Part shown: positions 34,478-43,902 of the stretch, piece after piece
How the letters are laid out: every line of letters starts with the position of its first letter
Numbering within the stretch: position 1 is the stretch's first letter
Source: Candidatus Heimdallarchaeota archaeon
GTDB taxonomy: Archaea > Asgardarchaeota > Heimdallarchaeia > JABLTI01
Direction: 5' to 3'
Length of the DNA stretch: 64,000 bases
NCBI GenBank assembly: GCA_019058275.1
Contig: JAHLVW010000094.1
Span: 1 to 64,000 of the forward strand
Translations under genes and position numbers: made by a program
Notes under the pieces: model-generated
Databases searched by the model: none
What the model was told of the DNA's origin: nothing
Seen by the model: the letters and a program-made list of their open reading frames with translations, nothing else

Positions 34478-35417
34478 TTTTAGTTTCTTTTTTATTTAGA
34501 TATCTTTTCAGAAAGTATGAGCAATTATCTGTAAATTGACAGAATTTGCACATCCATTGCTGAGGACATTCATTTGGGGTTCGTTCACCTTTCCAATATC
34601 CAACAGCCCATTCCATATCCACTTCAAAACTTTCTTCATGGAAATATGTACGGTCTGCAAACACCACTTGCTGATCAATCTGATGCATATAAATTGCTTT
34701 AAGCTCATTAGAAAGACTAGGTAAACACTTGAAAATCGAAAAAACTTTCTCTAATAGCTGATGGGGACTAGATTTCTCCAATATTTCTTTGTGTTCATCA
34801 GGCAATTGCTGTAACAATTCATCAGATGGAACCAATTCTTCAGGGACCTCGAAATATTCCTTGAACATCTCAATTGTAAATTTTTTCTCTCTCAAATCTC
34901 GTATCATGTGCCAATATACTTGCAATTGAATTCGGTTTCGTCTTTTTTGTTCATAAGAAGGAGCTCTCTTTGATTTACGTGTCTTATAATCAGTTATAAC
35001 CATCTTTTTATTATCAGATTCTGCTTCTTCAATTTCTATTTGATCTATAATTCCTAAGCATGGGATATCTTGTATTTTGCCAATTACTGGTAGTTCTCGA
35101 GTGATATTTCTATTTAGTAAAGTTTGTAATTTAGTATAAATTTGCAAAATATAAGCGATTAAATTATCCTCAAATGTTGTTACTACAACTTCAACCACAG
35201 GACCAAGCTCTTCTTCCAAATTTCTATGAATTTCCGATCCAGTTATCATTTCTTCTGTTGGTTCCATGCCTAAATGTAATTTTAGATGGAGCTGCATTTC
35301 ACACCAAAATTGATTAGCAATTTTGGTTGGTGAGAGGTTTTTTATGCTTGGTATGATTGTCAGGTCAATTTCAGTTTCCTCTTCCTCATCATTGACCAAA
35401 TTCTTATCTTTGCTCAT
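34470..35417 (-). CDS. EXO5-like FeS-cluster nuclease (PD-(D/E)XK)
   Basis: The 315-residue nuclease belongs to the Cas4/RecB/EXO5 group. Catalytic residues appear in order: His64 in 'GSEIHRNLEEEL', Asp125 in 'LGIIDQIEI', Asp143 and Lys145 in 'ITDYKTRKSK', and the 'QLQVYWHM' helix. Cys39 together with Cys290-x2-Cys293-x5-Cys299 gives the 4Fe-4S site with exactly the C-terminal spacing of eukaryotic exonuclease V. No cas gene is near, so it is a repair enzyme acting on single-stranded DNA rather than a spacer-acquisition factor. GGTGATGAT lies before the ATG. Confidence 0.8.
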   Translation of the reverse strand: MSKDKNLVNDEEEETEIDLTIIPSIKNLSPTKIANQFWCEMQLHLKLHLGMEPTEEMITGSEIHRNLEEELGPVVEVVVTTFEDNLIAYILQIYTKLQTLLNRNITRELPVIGKIQDIPCLGIIDQIEIEEAESDNKKMVITDYKTRKSKRAPSYEQKRRNRIQLQVYWHMIRDLREKKFTIEMFKEYFEVPEELVPSDELLQQLPDEHKEILEKSSPHQLLEKVFSIFKCLPSLSNELKAIYMHQIDQQVVFADRTYFHEESFEVDMEWAVGYWKGERTPNECPQQWMCKFCQFTDNCSYFLKRYLNKKETKNK

Positions 35418-35575
35418 TATAGACTATCATCACCAACAATAGCATTTAATATTTTAGTTTGTAAGGAAAATTGATTTTTGTGGTATTTTTATTTTTCAAT
35501 TTTAAGAATAATATTGTGAATTAATGTTGCTGATGAATGTTAAAAATGATAATCTCATAGATATAAGCCAGTTTA

Positions 35576-35812
35576 TTGGACAAACTGAAGGAACTCCCAA
35601 ATAACTTTGCAACTATAATCAGCAATGCAATTGCTTTTTTAGTTGCAATTTGTTTTGCTCTGGGTGTGGTTCTAGCAATTGTTGGTGCAATAAAATGGGC
35701 TTCAGGTTGGGATGATAAGGGAGGTAAAAAGACTATCGTAAAGGGGATTTTCCTCATCGCACTTTCCTTGGTTGCTGGAGGAACTGGAATTTCAATAGTA
35801 TTATTTACATGA
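35576..35812 (+). CDS. Small two-helix membrane protein
   Basis: The 78-residue protein has two hydrophobic helices ('NAIAFLVAICFALGVVLAIVG' region and 'IFLIALSLVAGGTGISIVL') joined by a Trp- and Gly-rich charged loop (KWASGWDDKGGKK). The layout resembles VirB2/TrbC-like pilins, but there is no cleavable signal and no pilus gene nearby. The start is a TTG without a clear ribosome site. Function unknown. Confidence 0.5.
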   Translation: MDKLKELPNNFATIISNAIAFLVAICFALGVVLAIVGAIKWASGWDDKGGKKTIVKGIFLIALSLVAGGTGISIVLFT

Positions 35813-35909
35813 CAAGTTTTGATATGTTTCTTCCACAAAACAAATTTAATATGCTGAATTAATATTTGTTAAATGTGGTAAAGTATTTGTTTTATTTGGA
35901 GTAGTTCCT

Positions 35910-37211
35910 ATGTTGAAGATAAAAATTCCAAGAAGATGGTATCTAGTAATAGTTGGTTTAGCTGATTGGCGAAGAAATGCTCAAGAGCTCCCACATAACC
36001 AATTTAAAGAATTACAAGTTGTCATAGATAATTATATCTCCAGAATCTATAAGACATTTAGAAAAAGAGGGGCAATGGTTGGGAGTCTTTTATATTCTAA
36101 AGAGAATTTAGCTCCCTTCTTCTTATTAGAAGCAACAAGAGAAAATGAGCGCTTTTTAAAAGAAAGCAGAATACTTATCCAAAATATTTCTGAGAAAATA
36201 CATTCGAGTTTAACTATTGAAGAACAACAATCTGAACTTGGTAAAAATGTACTGCAAGTTCTTCTCGAAGGTCGATTGCTTATTTTAGATTGTACTATAC
36301 CATTTGATCCTGGATTCTTCCCAAATGAAGATTTCATTGCTAAAGCATTTAGTGATACGTTAAATTCAGAATTGTTGACAATTAAAAGATCTGAACATGA
36401 TTTTAACGGACGAAAGAATTGGCTTTCAACCTTGGATAGTATAGTAAATAGAGGTTTTATGAAAGATGTTGGTCCTGTAAGCAAACTAAAAGAAGCTAAA
36501 GTGGTTGAAGGTAAGAGATTATATGATAAGAAATCACCTGGAGATTTTGAAAAGATAACAAGAATTTTGTCTGAAGTTACACCCTACAGGACAAGCTTAT
36601 TTGAAATTGAAAAACTAACTGCATCATATGGCGATAGGGAACCTTTGGGTCATATAATTATCCAGTATTTGTCAACTGGCGGTGATTTGCCTATAAGACT
36701 TAACAAACGTTCAACTATTCATGATAGAATCGGGAGAAAAATAGAAGATCTTCAATGGATTCAATCAATGAATTTAGATTGGAAGGAAATCGACAAATTA
36801 CAAATTTATTCTGAAGAAATCGTTTATGACAAAGTTGAGAAATTAATTTCAGACGTAGGTGGAATTAAATTTGATGCATTATGGACAGAAAAGGATTTGT
36901 CAAATAACATTTACTTCTTATCTAAATTTGACTTCACAGAGGATGTATTGAAGAAACTTAATGAATTTGTAGCAAATCCAAGAAAGCAATTGGAAGAACA
37001 TGTTGGACCTGGAACAATAGCAATGTTTGAATTATGGCAAAAAGCAGGTTTGGAGTTTAATCTTCTCATCTTTGAAGTAAAAGGATTTGATCCTGATGAA
37101 GATAAGAACCTAACTGATTGGATAAAATCACTGAAAATAAAAGAAATTCCTGGACCTAACTATTGTGGTAATAGAGAAGTACTTCAACAAAGAAACTTTA
37201 GGCCTTTTTAA
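35910..37211 (+). CDS. Hypothetical soluble protein, 433 residues
   Basis: I do not recognise this protein. It has no signal sequence or membrane helix. Distinct segments are 'RWYLVIVGLADWRRNAQEL' at the N-terminus, a helical middle rich in Arg and Lys, and a compact C-terminal part with 'GPGTIAMFELWQKAGLEF' and 'NLLIFEVKGFDPDED'. It has no nucleotide-binding loop or metal-site pattern. GGAG lies eight bases before the ATG. It is a lone gene followed by a terminator. Confidence 0.6.
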   Translation: MLKIKIPRRWYLVIVGLADWRRNAQELPHNQFKELQVVIDNYISRIYKTFRKRGAMVGSLLYSKENLAPFFLLEATRENERFLKESRILIQNISEKIHSSLTIEEQQSELGKNVLQVLLEGRLLILDCTIPFDPGFFPNEDFIAKAFSDTLNSELLTIKRSEHDFNGRKNWLSTLDSIVNRGFMKDVGPVSKLKEAKVVEGKRLYDKKSPGDFEKITRILSEVTPYRTSLFEIEKLTASYGDREPLGHIIIQYLSTGGDLPIRLNKRSTIHDRIGRKIEDLQWIQSMNLDWKEIDKLQIYSEEIVYDKVEKLISDVGGIKFDALWTEKDLSNNIYFLSKFDFTEDVLKKLNEFVANPRKQLEEHVGPGTIAMFELWQKAGLEFNLLIFEVKGFDPDEDKNLTDWIKSLKIKEIPGPNYCGNREVLQQRNFRPF

Positions 37212-37218
37212 CTAAAGG
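37203..37218 (+). terminator. Terminator hairpin
   Basis: CCTTT (37203-37207) and AAAGG (37214-37218) pair across the stop codon of the 433-residue protein gene. Eight consecutive T follow at 37225-37232. Confidence 0.5.
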
Positions 37219-37323
37219 TCACTCTTTTTTTTCCACAGATAATTCATTTTTTGTGCTTTACTTTCGCTTCTTCCATCCTTTAAAAGGAATTTTGTCGATA
37301 TATCTTTTGAAGTGATGTATATG

Positions 37324-37581
37324 ATGGCACAAATACATGGACATGAAGAACAATTGATTCACGATGTCTGGGGTGATATTTGCTTAGAATGTGATGGTAC
37401 TTGTAAACCCAAAATTCATCTTTATCATATTAAAAAAGAGGAAATTGCTGTCTTAATCTGTCCTAATTGCGATTTCACTATAGTAGTTGTAGAAGTAGAC
37501 AAACTGAAGAGCGAAACGATCCAAAAAGAGCTAGAGCAAAAAGAAAAGACCTTGATAGCAACACACCATTCCTTCCCCTGA
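37324..37581 (+). CDS. Small zinc-ribbon protein
   Basis: This protein of about 85 residues has two Cys pairs, 'ICLECDGTC' and 'LICPNCDF', separated by a strand-rich stretch, which is the layout of a zinc ribbon. A charged helix follows. Such proteins often bind nucleic acid or act as subunits of larger enzymes. Four in-frame starts lie close together (GTG 37312, ATG 37315, 37321, 37324). GTGAT at 37312-37316 fits best as the ribosome site for ATG 37324. Confidence 0.6.
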   Translation: MAQIHGHEEQLIHDVWGDICLECDGTCKPKIHLYHIKKEEIAVLICPNCDFTIVVVEVDKLKSETIQKELEQKEKTLIATHHSFP

Positions 37582-37791
37582 TAAGTGGTGTTGCACTCAT
37601 AAGTGCCTAAGTATCACCCAACAAGAATCCCTAGTTCGAAAAAATATCCAGAAAAAGAGCTTTAAACAAGCTATAATAGGGTCCCATGAGTTTAAAGTAA
37701 ACATTTAAAATCGGAAATTTGTAAAAAAGGTCTGAAAACAAAGGATTTAATATACGAACATCGCAATTATCTTTAGATTAAACCAATTATT

Positions 37792-38376
37792 ATGGTGAGT
37801 GAATTGGGTAAAGTAATAGTTATAGTCTTTGCAGCATTATCCCTCATATTAATTCCAGTAAGCCTTTATTACGTAGCAGACACAAGTGGTTCTGAACCGG
37901 ATTTCTCACTAGTATTTCATGGTAGATTCTATGATGCTAAAATTGGAGACTATATTGATAACCCAGGTTTTAACTTCTTTAAGTTTACAAGTACTGGTGA
38001 AAATATCTTCAATCCAAGTGCATGGAATGATGCATTTTCTAGCGAATTGGTTTTAGGAATGCCCGCAGGAACTCTAATGATGATCTTGTGGTATGTCAGC
38101 ATGGGAGTTCTTCTAATAGGAATTATTGTTGCATTCTTTAGAGTAAAAATCTCAGGAATATTCTTCTTATTAGCCTTTATTGCAGATGGTTTACAAGCTT
38201 TATTCTGGTATTTGGCAATGAATCAGTTCTATTCATCTGATCCGAATGTTTTATTCTTCCCAATACCGATTACAGCATTGTTCTTATTAGCAACTGCTAT
38301 TATTGCCTTTACATCCAAGAAGAAGGAATCCTACTACTATTCTCCTGGATATTCCTATGGTTATGGTCGAAGATAA
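37792..38376 (+). CDS. Four-helix membrane protein with Tyr-rich tail
   Basis: The 194-residue protein has four transmembrane segments; the first is followed by an outside loop of about 50 residues ('GRFYDAKIGDYIDNPGFNF'). It ends with 'YYYSPGYSYGYGRR', a Tyr/Gly-rich cytoplasmic tail. The promoter is probably TTTAATATA near 37745, giving a very short leader. No family is recognised. A hairpin-rich region follows the gene. Confidence 0.55.
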   Translation: MVSELGKVIVIVFAALSLILIPVSLYYVADTSGSEPDFSLVFHGRFYDAKIGDYIDNPGFNFFKFTSTGENIFNPSAWNDAFSSELVLGMPAGTLMMILWYVSMGVLLIGIIVAFFRVKISGIFFLLAFIADGLQALFWYLAMNQFYSSDPNVLFFPIPITALFLLATAIIAFTSKKKESYYYSPGYSYGYGRR

Positions 38377-38406
38377 GAAAATTATTTCTTATAGAAGCTG
38401 ATTAAT

Positions 38407-38473
38407 GGGGTAACCCCCTTTAACTCTTCACTTAAGAGTATATTAGTGACCTAGTTCGAATACTTTCAGTCAC
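38407..38473 (+). terminator. Hairpin cluster after the four-helix protein gene
   Basis: Three stems follow one another: GGGG-TAA-CCCC (38407-38417) before a short T run, ACTCTT-CACTT-AAGAGT (38423-38439), and GTGAC...GTCAC (38446-38473) whose loop contains the T-arm-like GTTCGAAT. The first probably ends the upstream transcript. The others may be a 3' structure or a small RNA. Confidence 0.4.
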
Positions 38474-38520
38474 CTCCATCTCGAGTTATTGCTTTTTAAA
38501 GAAAATCACTAAGAATAACT

Positions 38521-38538
38521 TAGGAGTCGGTTCTCCTA
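38521..38538 (+). promoter_or_regulatory. 5' hairpin in the TPR-gene leader
   Basis: TAGGAG (38521-38526) pairs perfectly with CTCCTA (38533-38538) around TCGGTT. TTTTTAAAG near 38492 is a TATA-like box about 25 bases upstream, so the hairpin would be at the very 5' end of the mRNA for the TPR protein that starts at 38561. Confidence 0.4.
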
Positions 38539-38560
38539 GAAGAGAAAGGGTCAAATTAAG

Positions 38561-38887
38561 ATGGCATGTGACTTAAAGGAAAGTTTAATCGAAAAAGGAA
38601 AATTTGCTTTAGAAAATCGAGACTTTATAACTGCAACAGAAATTTTTTCCAATGCAATTATTGAGGAAAATAGTTCAGATCCAAACTATTGGTGTTGGTT
38701 AGCTGAATCCTTATTCTATCAAGCACAGTTTGAAAGTTCATTGAAATGCTGGCATGAAGCAGCATCAAAGGACCCAACAAATAAAATTGCTTGGATCAGG
38801 ATAAGTGCATTATATGCTCTGTTAGAAGAAGATGATTTGGCAATCCATTATTACAATATAGCTGATAGCTTACCAATAGAAGACTAA
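38561..38887 (+). CDS. TPR-repeat protein
   Basis: The 108-residue protein consists of about three tetratricopeptide repeats: 'LIEKGKFALENRDFITATEI', 'PNYWCWLAESLFYQAQFESS' and 'KIAWIRISALYALLEEDDLA', with the small and large residues at the usual TPR positions. It has no other domain, so it is a small adaptor binding a peptide or partner protein. A 5' hairpin lies in the leader. Confidence 0.8.
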   Translation: MACDLKESLIEKGKFALENRDFITATEIFSNAIIEENSSDPNYWCWLAESLFYQAQFESSLKCWHEAASKDPTNKIAWIRISALYALLEEDDLAIHYYNIADSLPIED

Positions 38888-39000
38888 GGTAAAAATTCCT
38901 GTATAAAAACTCATCAACTATTTAGGCAATTTATTTATTTTAGTGAGTGTAATGTCTTACTAGTTTATCAATTGCTAACAAAAGTAAGGGGTAAAAATAA

Positions 39001-39567
39001 TTGACATATTTATTATCATTCCAAGTTACAGAAAAATATGATCCAACAAGAAAAGAGATTGGATTAAAGGTTTCAATAAGTGGATTTAAAGATTTTAAGA
39101 GTGCAAAGGTTAAATTTGCTGCATTCCCACCACAAGACAAAACTTTTTCCAAAACTGGCGCTTTGACGTTCACAGCTATTGGTCATCCAGGTAATAATAC
39201 TCTGGAAATTGTTGATCCTAAGAAGAGCAAAGTTTTGCAATTGATAGGTTCATTGAATGGGAATATCTTTACAGACGGAGATAAGGGGCAAGAAATAATT
39301 ATTACACACAAATCAAAAAAGGCTCAAATAGAGTTTAAAAAGGTCGCTAAACTAAAATTGGAAATAATACGTTTAGATGCTTCTCCAAAAATTTCATTGT
39401 TTTTTGGACTCGATCCTGAAACAAATCAGCAAATATACACTAAAAAAACAGACAAGAGAGGTTCTTTCAAAGAAGAAATAACTGGTGTAATGTCTGATAA
39501 GCATGAAGTAAAAGTATTAACTGGTCAGATGAGCAAGATTTGTTCGATTAAACCACCTGAACCTTAA
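39001..39567 (+). CDS. Hypothetical beta-rich protein, 188 residues
   Basis: I do not recognise this protein. It has no signal sequence. It is made of short strands separated by charged turns: 'YLLSFQVTEKY', 'EIGLKVSISGF', 'KSAKVKFAAFP', 'QIEFKKVAKLKLEIIRLD' and 'KISLFFGLDPE'. This suggests one or two beta-sandwich domains. The start is a TTG preceded by AAGGGG. It stands alone before the tldD-tldE pair. Confidence 0.6.
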   Translation: MTYLLSFQVTEKYDPTRKEIGLKVSISGFKDFKSAKVKFAAFPPQDKTFSKTGALTFTAIGHPGNNTLEIVDPKKSKVLQLIGSLNGNIFTDGDKGQEIIITHKSKKAQIEFKKVAKLKLEIIRLDASPKISLFFGLDPETNQQIYTKKTDKRGSFKEEITGVMSDKHEVKVLTGQMSKICSIKPPEP

Positions 39568-39667
39568 ACAAATTCTTTTAACAAATGCTTCATTTCCTTT
39601 TTATATTATCGATATCTATTTTTCATCTAATTTATAACTAAAGTCTATTTATTTCAGGTGAAAAAAA

Positions 39668-41083
39668 TTGGATGAAAGCCTATATCAAAAAATCTTTGAA
39701 ATGGCTTCAAAAGAAAATACTACTTATGCTGATATCCGAGATGAAGATTCACTATACACATCAATAGAAGTAATCGATGGAAAAGTACAATCATCTTCTG
39801 TCGGATCAGAAGCAGGTATTGGAATAAGATTGTTAATTGATGGGGCTTTTGGGTTTGCCTTTGGATCCAAGGAGCACTACAAAGAAGTTTTTAATATGGC
39901 ACTAAGTGCACAAAAAACATCTAAAAAACTCTCAAAGGATAATGTCGAACTCGCTCCCGTAAAAACAATCAAAGATAATGTTGTAATTAAACAGAAAAAA
40001 CCTGCTCAAGATGTACCTTTTGAAGAGAAGATGAAACTAGTTTTAGACGCAGACAGTATGTTACGTGATGAGGAAAATAAAATCAAATCAACAAGAACAA
40101 TTTATGTTGATGTATTGAGAAGACAGACACTTGCAACTTTAGAAGGAACACTGATTTATGAGGAAAGACCTTATACTAATTTCTATATGGTGCCCACAGC
40201 TCGAAAGGGTACAGAAACAAATCAGGGTTTAGGACGTGCTGGTCATGTAGGAGGTTTTGAGCTCTTTGATATGGTTGATATCAAGAAAAGAGCAGAGGAA
40301 ACAATGATTCGAACTATAAAGGGTTTAGAAGCTAAGAAAATCAAACCAGGAAAATATCCTGTTGTTTTTGATGGATCAATAAATTTCCTGTTTGCACATG
40401 AAGCAGCAGGACATAGCGCAGAAGCTGATTTTCTCAGAGCAGCAGGAGTATTAAGAGGAAAACTAAACAAGAAACTCGCTCCTAATTTTGTTAATCTTGT
40501 GGATGACGGAACACTCGAGTATGTTCTTAGCTACAAATCCAGAACTTTTGGGTTTATGCATTATGATGATGAAGGCGTACCTGTTGAACGAACCGAAATC
40601 ATAAAAGATGGAACATTAAAAACCTATCTTACAGATAGAACAAACGCCACTTATTTCAATCTCAAACCAACAGGAAATTGTCGAGCTGAATATTTCTCGA
40701 GTATACCAATTGTTCGTATGCGAAATACTTTCTTAGAAGCATCAAAAGGAAAGGACTTTTCTGAAGATGAACTATTGGAACTTGTTAAAAATGGTGCTTT
40801 GCTAAAACGAGGTGGTGGAGGACAAGTAGATCTCATAAGAGGTACATTTAATTTTGGAGTTTCTGAAGTTTTTGAGATAAAAAATGGAGAAATTAGTGAT
40901 GTTCGTAGAGCAACAACCCTAATAGGTAATACTCTCGAGACATTGGGAAAACTAATGGGAATCTCTAACAAAATGTCAGACCCATCTGCGAATACCGGAT
41001 TTTGCGGAAAAAGTGGTCAACGTGCTCCTACAGGCACTGGTGGTGGTTGGTGTGCTGTAAAAGTTATGACTATTGGGGGTTAA
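39668..41083 (+). CDS. tldD: TldD metalloprotease subunit
   Basis: This is the catalytic subunit of the TldD/TldE protease, 471 residues. The HExxxH zinc site is at 244-249 ('FAHEAAGHSAEADF'), and a Cys-containing 'TGFCGKSGQ' lies near the C-terminus as in the family. In bacteria the pair trims modified peptides and antitoxins through a narrow chamber formed by both subunits; the archaeal substrate is unknown. The start is a TTG with AGGTGA seven bases upstream. tldE follows after three bases. Confidence 0.93.
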   Translation: MDESLYQKIFEMASKENTTYADIRDEDSLYTSIEVIDGKVQSSSVGSEAGIGIRLLIDGAFGFAFGSKEHYKEVFNMALSAQKTSKKLSKDNVELAPVKTIKDNVVIKQKKPAQDVPFEEKMKLVLDADSMLRDEENKIKSTRTIYVDVLRRQTLATLEGTLIYEERPYTNFYMVPTARKGTETNQGLGRAGHVGGFELFDMVDIKKRAEETMIRTIKGLEAKKIKPGKYPVVFDGSINFLFAHEAAGHSAEADFLRAAGVLRGKLNKKLAPNFVNLVDDGTLEYVLSYKSRTFGFMHYDDEGVPVERTEIIKDGTLKTYLTDRTNATYFNLKPTGNCRAEYFSSIPIVRMRNTFLEASKGKDFSEDELLELVKNGALLKRGGGGQVDLIRGTFNFGVSEVFEIKNGEISDVRRATTLIGNTLETLGKLMGISNKMSDPSANTGFCGKSGQRAPTGTGGGWCAVKVMTIGG

Positions 41084-41086
41084 AAA

Positions 41087-42544
41087 ATGGTTGAATACTA
41101 CTCATTAGATAAAGCACTTGATTATGGACTCAAATTCGCCAAGAAAATCGGTGCTGAACAAGTGGAAGGATTTAGTAGTAATGCTAGAGAAATTGAACTA
41201 AGTGTAGAAAAGAAATTACCTAGTTTAACTAATGGTATCTCAACTGGAGTTTCATTCCGTGTAACTACTAAAAACAATCAAGGTTTTGGTTTTACAAAAA
41301 CACTTACAAAGGAACGAATTGAATCTACCATTAAAGCAGTACTACAAAATGCAAAATCAAAGGGAAAAGATCCTGATTTCAAGACATTACCTTTACCCTC
41401 AAAGAAACCAGCAATTGATATACCATTTGATAAACAACTAGAATCTTTAACTTCTGATATGTTAGCTGATGATACTGCTGATTTAATTGATACGATAAAT
41501 GATGTCAAAAACCTACATTTCTTGCAAAGCCAAATGTTTCTTGTAGTTCAGGAAAATCGTTTAGTTAATTCTAACGGTATTGATATCCCAACTAAAAGTG
41601 GTGCTATAGGTGGAATAGCTGCTGCTATAACCACAAAAGGATTAATTCCTAACTATTCTTTCGTCGTCAAAGGTGGAAATACAAAGGCAATGTTCAAAGC
41701 AGAAGAGCTTGCTCAAGAAGCTATTGTTCAAATACAACGAGCAGCAGCTCCTAAAACTATGAACTTTGAGAAAGAAGTTCCAATTATTCTTGAACCTGAG
41801 GCTACCATTGGAGTTCTTGGTGGTTTGTTTAGGTTATTAATGAACCAATTACAAGGTAATAATGTTGCCTCTGGAGCAACACCTTACTCCGATCAAGTAG
41901 GCAATCAAGTTGCTGTCGAAGGATTAACTCTAATTGACAATGGATTAAATGTGAATAAAATTTCTAGCTCATCTTATGATGACGAAGGTATACCTCGAGA
42001 GGAGACAGTTTTAATCGACAAAGGTATTCTCAAAACCTATTTGCTTGATACTTACTATGGTAATAAGCTGGGATTGGAATCGAATGGAAAAAGCACACGT
42101 TCAGGTATGATGGGTTTTGGAGATCCTATTAAATCTGCGCCATCCATTGGCTCTACTAATGTAGAAATTCTGGGTGGGGATTCATCTAAAGATGAGATGA
42201 TTGCTGAAACTCGAGAAGGATTTATGCTTCGATCTCTCATGGGCTTACATATGTCTGATCAAAGCTCTGGCAGATTCTCAATCACAGGATTCGGTTGGTA
42301 CATCAAAAACGGAGAGGTAAAATACCCCGTTCAAGGTATCTCGATCTCGGGTATGTTACCTGAATTGATCAAAAATATCGATATGATTTCAAAAGAACGA
42401 GAATCTATGTTACTTGCTGATGCACCCTATATTCGCTTTGCTAACGTACCTGCAATAAGCAAGAAATTTGATTTCAAGACTCGACTTCTATTAAGCGTTG
42501 CAAAAACAATCTCATTAGTTACAGGTAAACATCCAGCGTTCTAA
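41087..42544 (+). CDS. tldE: TldE/PmbA protease partner subunit
   Basis: This 485-residue protein is the non-catalytic partner of TldD. It lacks HExxxH and instead has the TldE segment 'GLFRLLMNQLQGNNVASGAT' and 'YDDEGIPREETVLIDKGIL', closely paralleling the TldD sequence 'YDDEGVPVERTEIIKDGTL'. It forms the other half of the protease heterodimer. Three bases separate it from tldD, so the pair is co-translated in equal amounts. Confidence 0.93.
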   Translation: MVEYYSLDKALDYGLKFAKKIGAEQVEGFSSNAREIELSVEKKLPSLTNGISTGVSFRVTTKNNQGFGFTKTLTKERIESTIKAVLQNAKSKGKDPDFKTLPLPSKKPAIDIPFDKQLESLTSDMLADDTADLIDTINDVKNLHFLQSQMFLVVQENRLVNSNGIDIPTKSGAIGGIAAAITTKGLIPNYSFVVKGGNTKAMFKAEELAQEAIVQIQRAAAPKTMNFEKEVPIILEPEATIGVLGGLFRLLMNQLQGNNVASGATPYSDQVGNQVAVEGLTLIDNGLNVNKISSSSYDDEGIPREETVLIDKGILKTYLLDTYYGNKLGLESNGKSTRSGMMGFGDPIKSAPSIGSTNVEILGGDSSKDEMIAETREGFMLRSLMGLHMSDQSSGRFSITGFGWYIKNGEVKYPVQGISISGMLPELIKNIDMISKERESMLLADAPYIRFANVPAISKKFDFKTRLLLSVAKTISLVTGKHPAF

Positions 42545-42665
42545 GTTGAGATTCCTGATGCAACTATTGACCTTCGAGTTTGTTATGACTATATAATCAA
42601 AGAAATGAATGACTTCGATGTTTTTACGTTAGACAGTACAGAAGGAATTTGCTAATTTGCAAAAA

Positions 42666-42698
42666 AGATAGTATTTTGTTTCAAAACAAATACTATCT
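42666..42698. terminator. Strong bidirectional terminator between tldE and fen1
   Basis: AGATAGTATTT and AAATACTATCT, with further TGTTT/AAACA pairing inside, make a stem of about 15 bp with one bulge. On the minus strand it is followed by TTTTTTG, on the plus strand by AAGTATTTCTTTTT. It serves the convergent tldE and fen1 genes. Confidence 0.65.
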
Positions 42699-42710
42699 AA
42701 GTATTTCTTT

Positions 42711-43769
42711 TTAAGATCCACCAAAAAACGAATCCAATGTAGGTTGCTTTTTCTCTTCTGCGACTTTCTTCAATGTCTTCTCGAGAGCATTTCGTACCCT
42801 TGTCTCAGAGAATCCTCTTTGTCCTGATAAGAAGTCAACTATACCATCAATATCTGGGGATTTCCAGTTTAAAGTATAATCACTTATAACTTCTGGTTTC
42901 AAGAATATATTCCTAATTGACTCAATATCAAAATCGATCTTTGCTTCTGCCATCTTTGGAAGCTTTAAGATATTTTCAAGTGTTTCATGTTCTTGTATTA
43001 ATTTTAAAGCTGTTTTTGGACCTATGCCTGAGACTCCAATTCCATTAGGATTAAAATCTGTGCCCAACAAAATTGCAATATCAATTAACTTTTCAACTGT
43101 TAGATCATTAGCTTTTAATGAGCGTTCAAGATCAATCAATTCAGGTTTAACCTCTACGTAGACATTCTTGCGTGGTAATTTTCGTTTTCCAGAGATTGTC
43201 AAATTCCTAACTAATTTTGGTGTTCCAAAAAGCAAGCTATCATAATCTTGAGAACAACTAGCCCATACATCTCCCTTCTTTGCCATCACAGCTGCTTGTC
43301 CTTCCCCTTCCATTGGTGCATGAATAACAGGAACACCCATTAATTGCAGAAGCTGTGTTGCATCTTTCAACATAGGTGTTGTTAACCGAGCAGTTCGCTG
43401 TGCGTATTTTTGAGCTAACTCCATATCCCCTCTTTCTAATGCTTCTTCATAAGCAACTTCTGCTTCCTTCTTTACTTGCTTTCTTCTAAAAACCTCTTTG
43501 GCTTTTTCTTCAGGGGGTTTTCCATCAAAAATGAAAACTACTTTAATGCCACTCCCAATGGATTTGGTTACCCTGTAAAGTAAACCGGAAAGGTGACTAG
43601 TAACATTGCCCTTTTCATCTGTTAGTAAACTACCATCGGATTGTCTAATTCTAGTCAAAAATTGATAGAGAATATTGTTTCCGTCAAAAGCAATTGCTTT
43701 ATCGCGAAAGAAATCAAACGAAACTTCTTGACGTTCAGGAATTAAATCTCCAAGCTTTGTTACACCCAT
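42711..43769 (-). CDS. fen1: Flap endonuclease FEN-1
   Basis: This is the structure-specific nuclease that removes 5' flaps during Okazaki-fragment maturation and repair, about 352 residues. Acidic metal ligands lie in 'AIAFDGNNILYQF', 'FDGKPPEEK', 'APMEGEGQAAVMAKKGDVWA' and 'AILLGTDFNPNG'; the helix-hairpin-helix is 'GVSGIGPKTALKLIQEH'. The C-terminus 'QPTLDSFF' is a textbook PCNA-binding PIP box. I start it at the ATG giving MGVTKLGDL, since FEN-1 needs Met-Gly at its N-terminus; the longer frame to 43799 adds ten residues that do not fit. Confidence 0.95.
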   Translation of the reverse strand: MGVTKLGDLIPERQEVSFDFFRDKAIAFDGNNILYQFLTRIRQSDGSLLTDEKGNVTSHLSGLLYRVTKSIGSGIKVVFIFDGKPPEEKAKEVFRRKQVKKEAEVAYEEALERGDMELAQKYAQRTARLTTPMLKDATQLLQLMGVPVIHAPMEGEGQAAVMAKKGDVWASCSQDYDSLLFGTPKLVRNLTISGKRKLPRKNVYVEVKPELIDLERSLKANDLTVEKLIDIAILLGTDFNPNGIGVSGIGPKTALKLIQEHETLENILKLPKMAEAKIDFDIESIRNIFLKPEVISDYTLNWKSPDIDGIVDFLSGQRGFSETRVRNALEKTLKKVAEEKKQPTLDSFFGGS

Positions 43770-43902
43770 TGATAATGTTCTCCAAAATGTAACTTTCAAA
43801 CATGAACTATTAATATTTCCAATGCTATTTTCTTAAAGAGTTTTGTATAATTGATTGATTAAATTTTAATGCTTGAACATAGTATAGAACTTGGGGAATG
43901 CG

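Noticed and set aside
34470..35417. Cas4 and a CRISPR-linked role for the FeS nuclease
   Set aside because: No repeat array or other cas gene is present, and the Cys spacing matches EXO5.
35576..35812. VirB2/TrbC-like pilin
   Set aside because: Only the two-helix layout is shared. There is no signal cleavage site and no secretion or pilus gene nearby.
37629..38460. CCTAGTTCGAA occurs at 37630 and at 38450, flanking the four-helix membrane protein gene
   Set aside because: An 11-base match between two points can arise by chance in 64 kb, and no longer repeat or target duplication surrounds it.
38446..38473. T-arm-like GTTCGAAT loop as part of a tRNA
   Set aside because: No acceptor, D or anticodon stem can be formed around it; only a 5-bp stem with an 18-base loop is present.
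42545..42655. Open frame of about 36 codons continuing in frame after the tldE stop
   Set aside because: TldE is complete at its stop. The extension has no start or ribosome site and its length is not improbable in AT-rich DNA.
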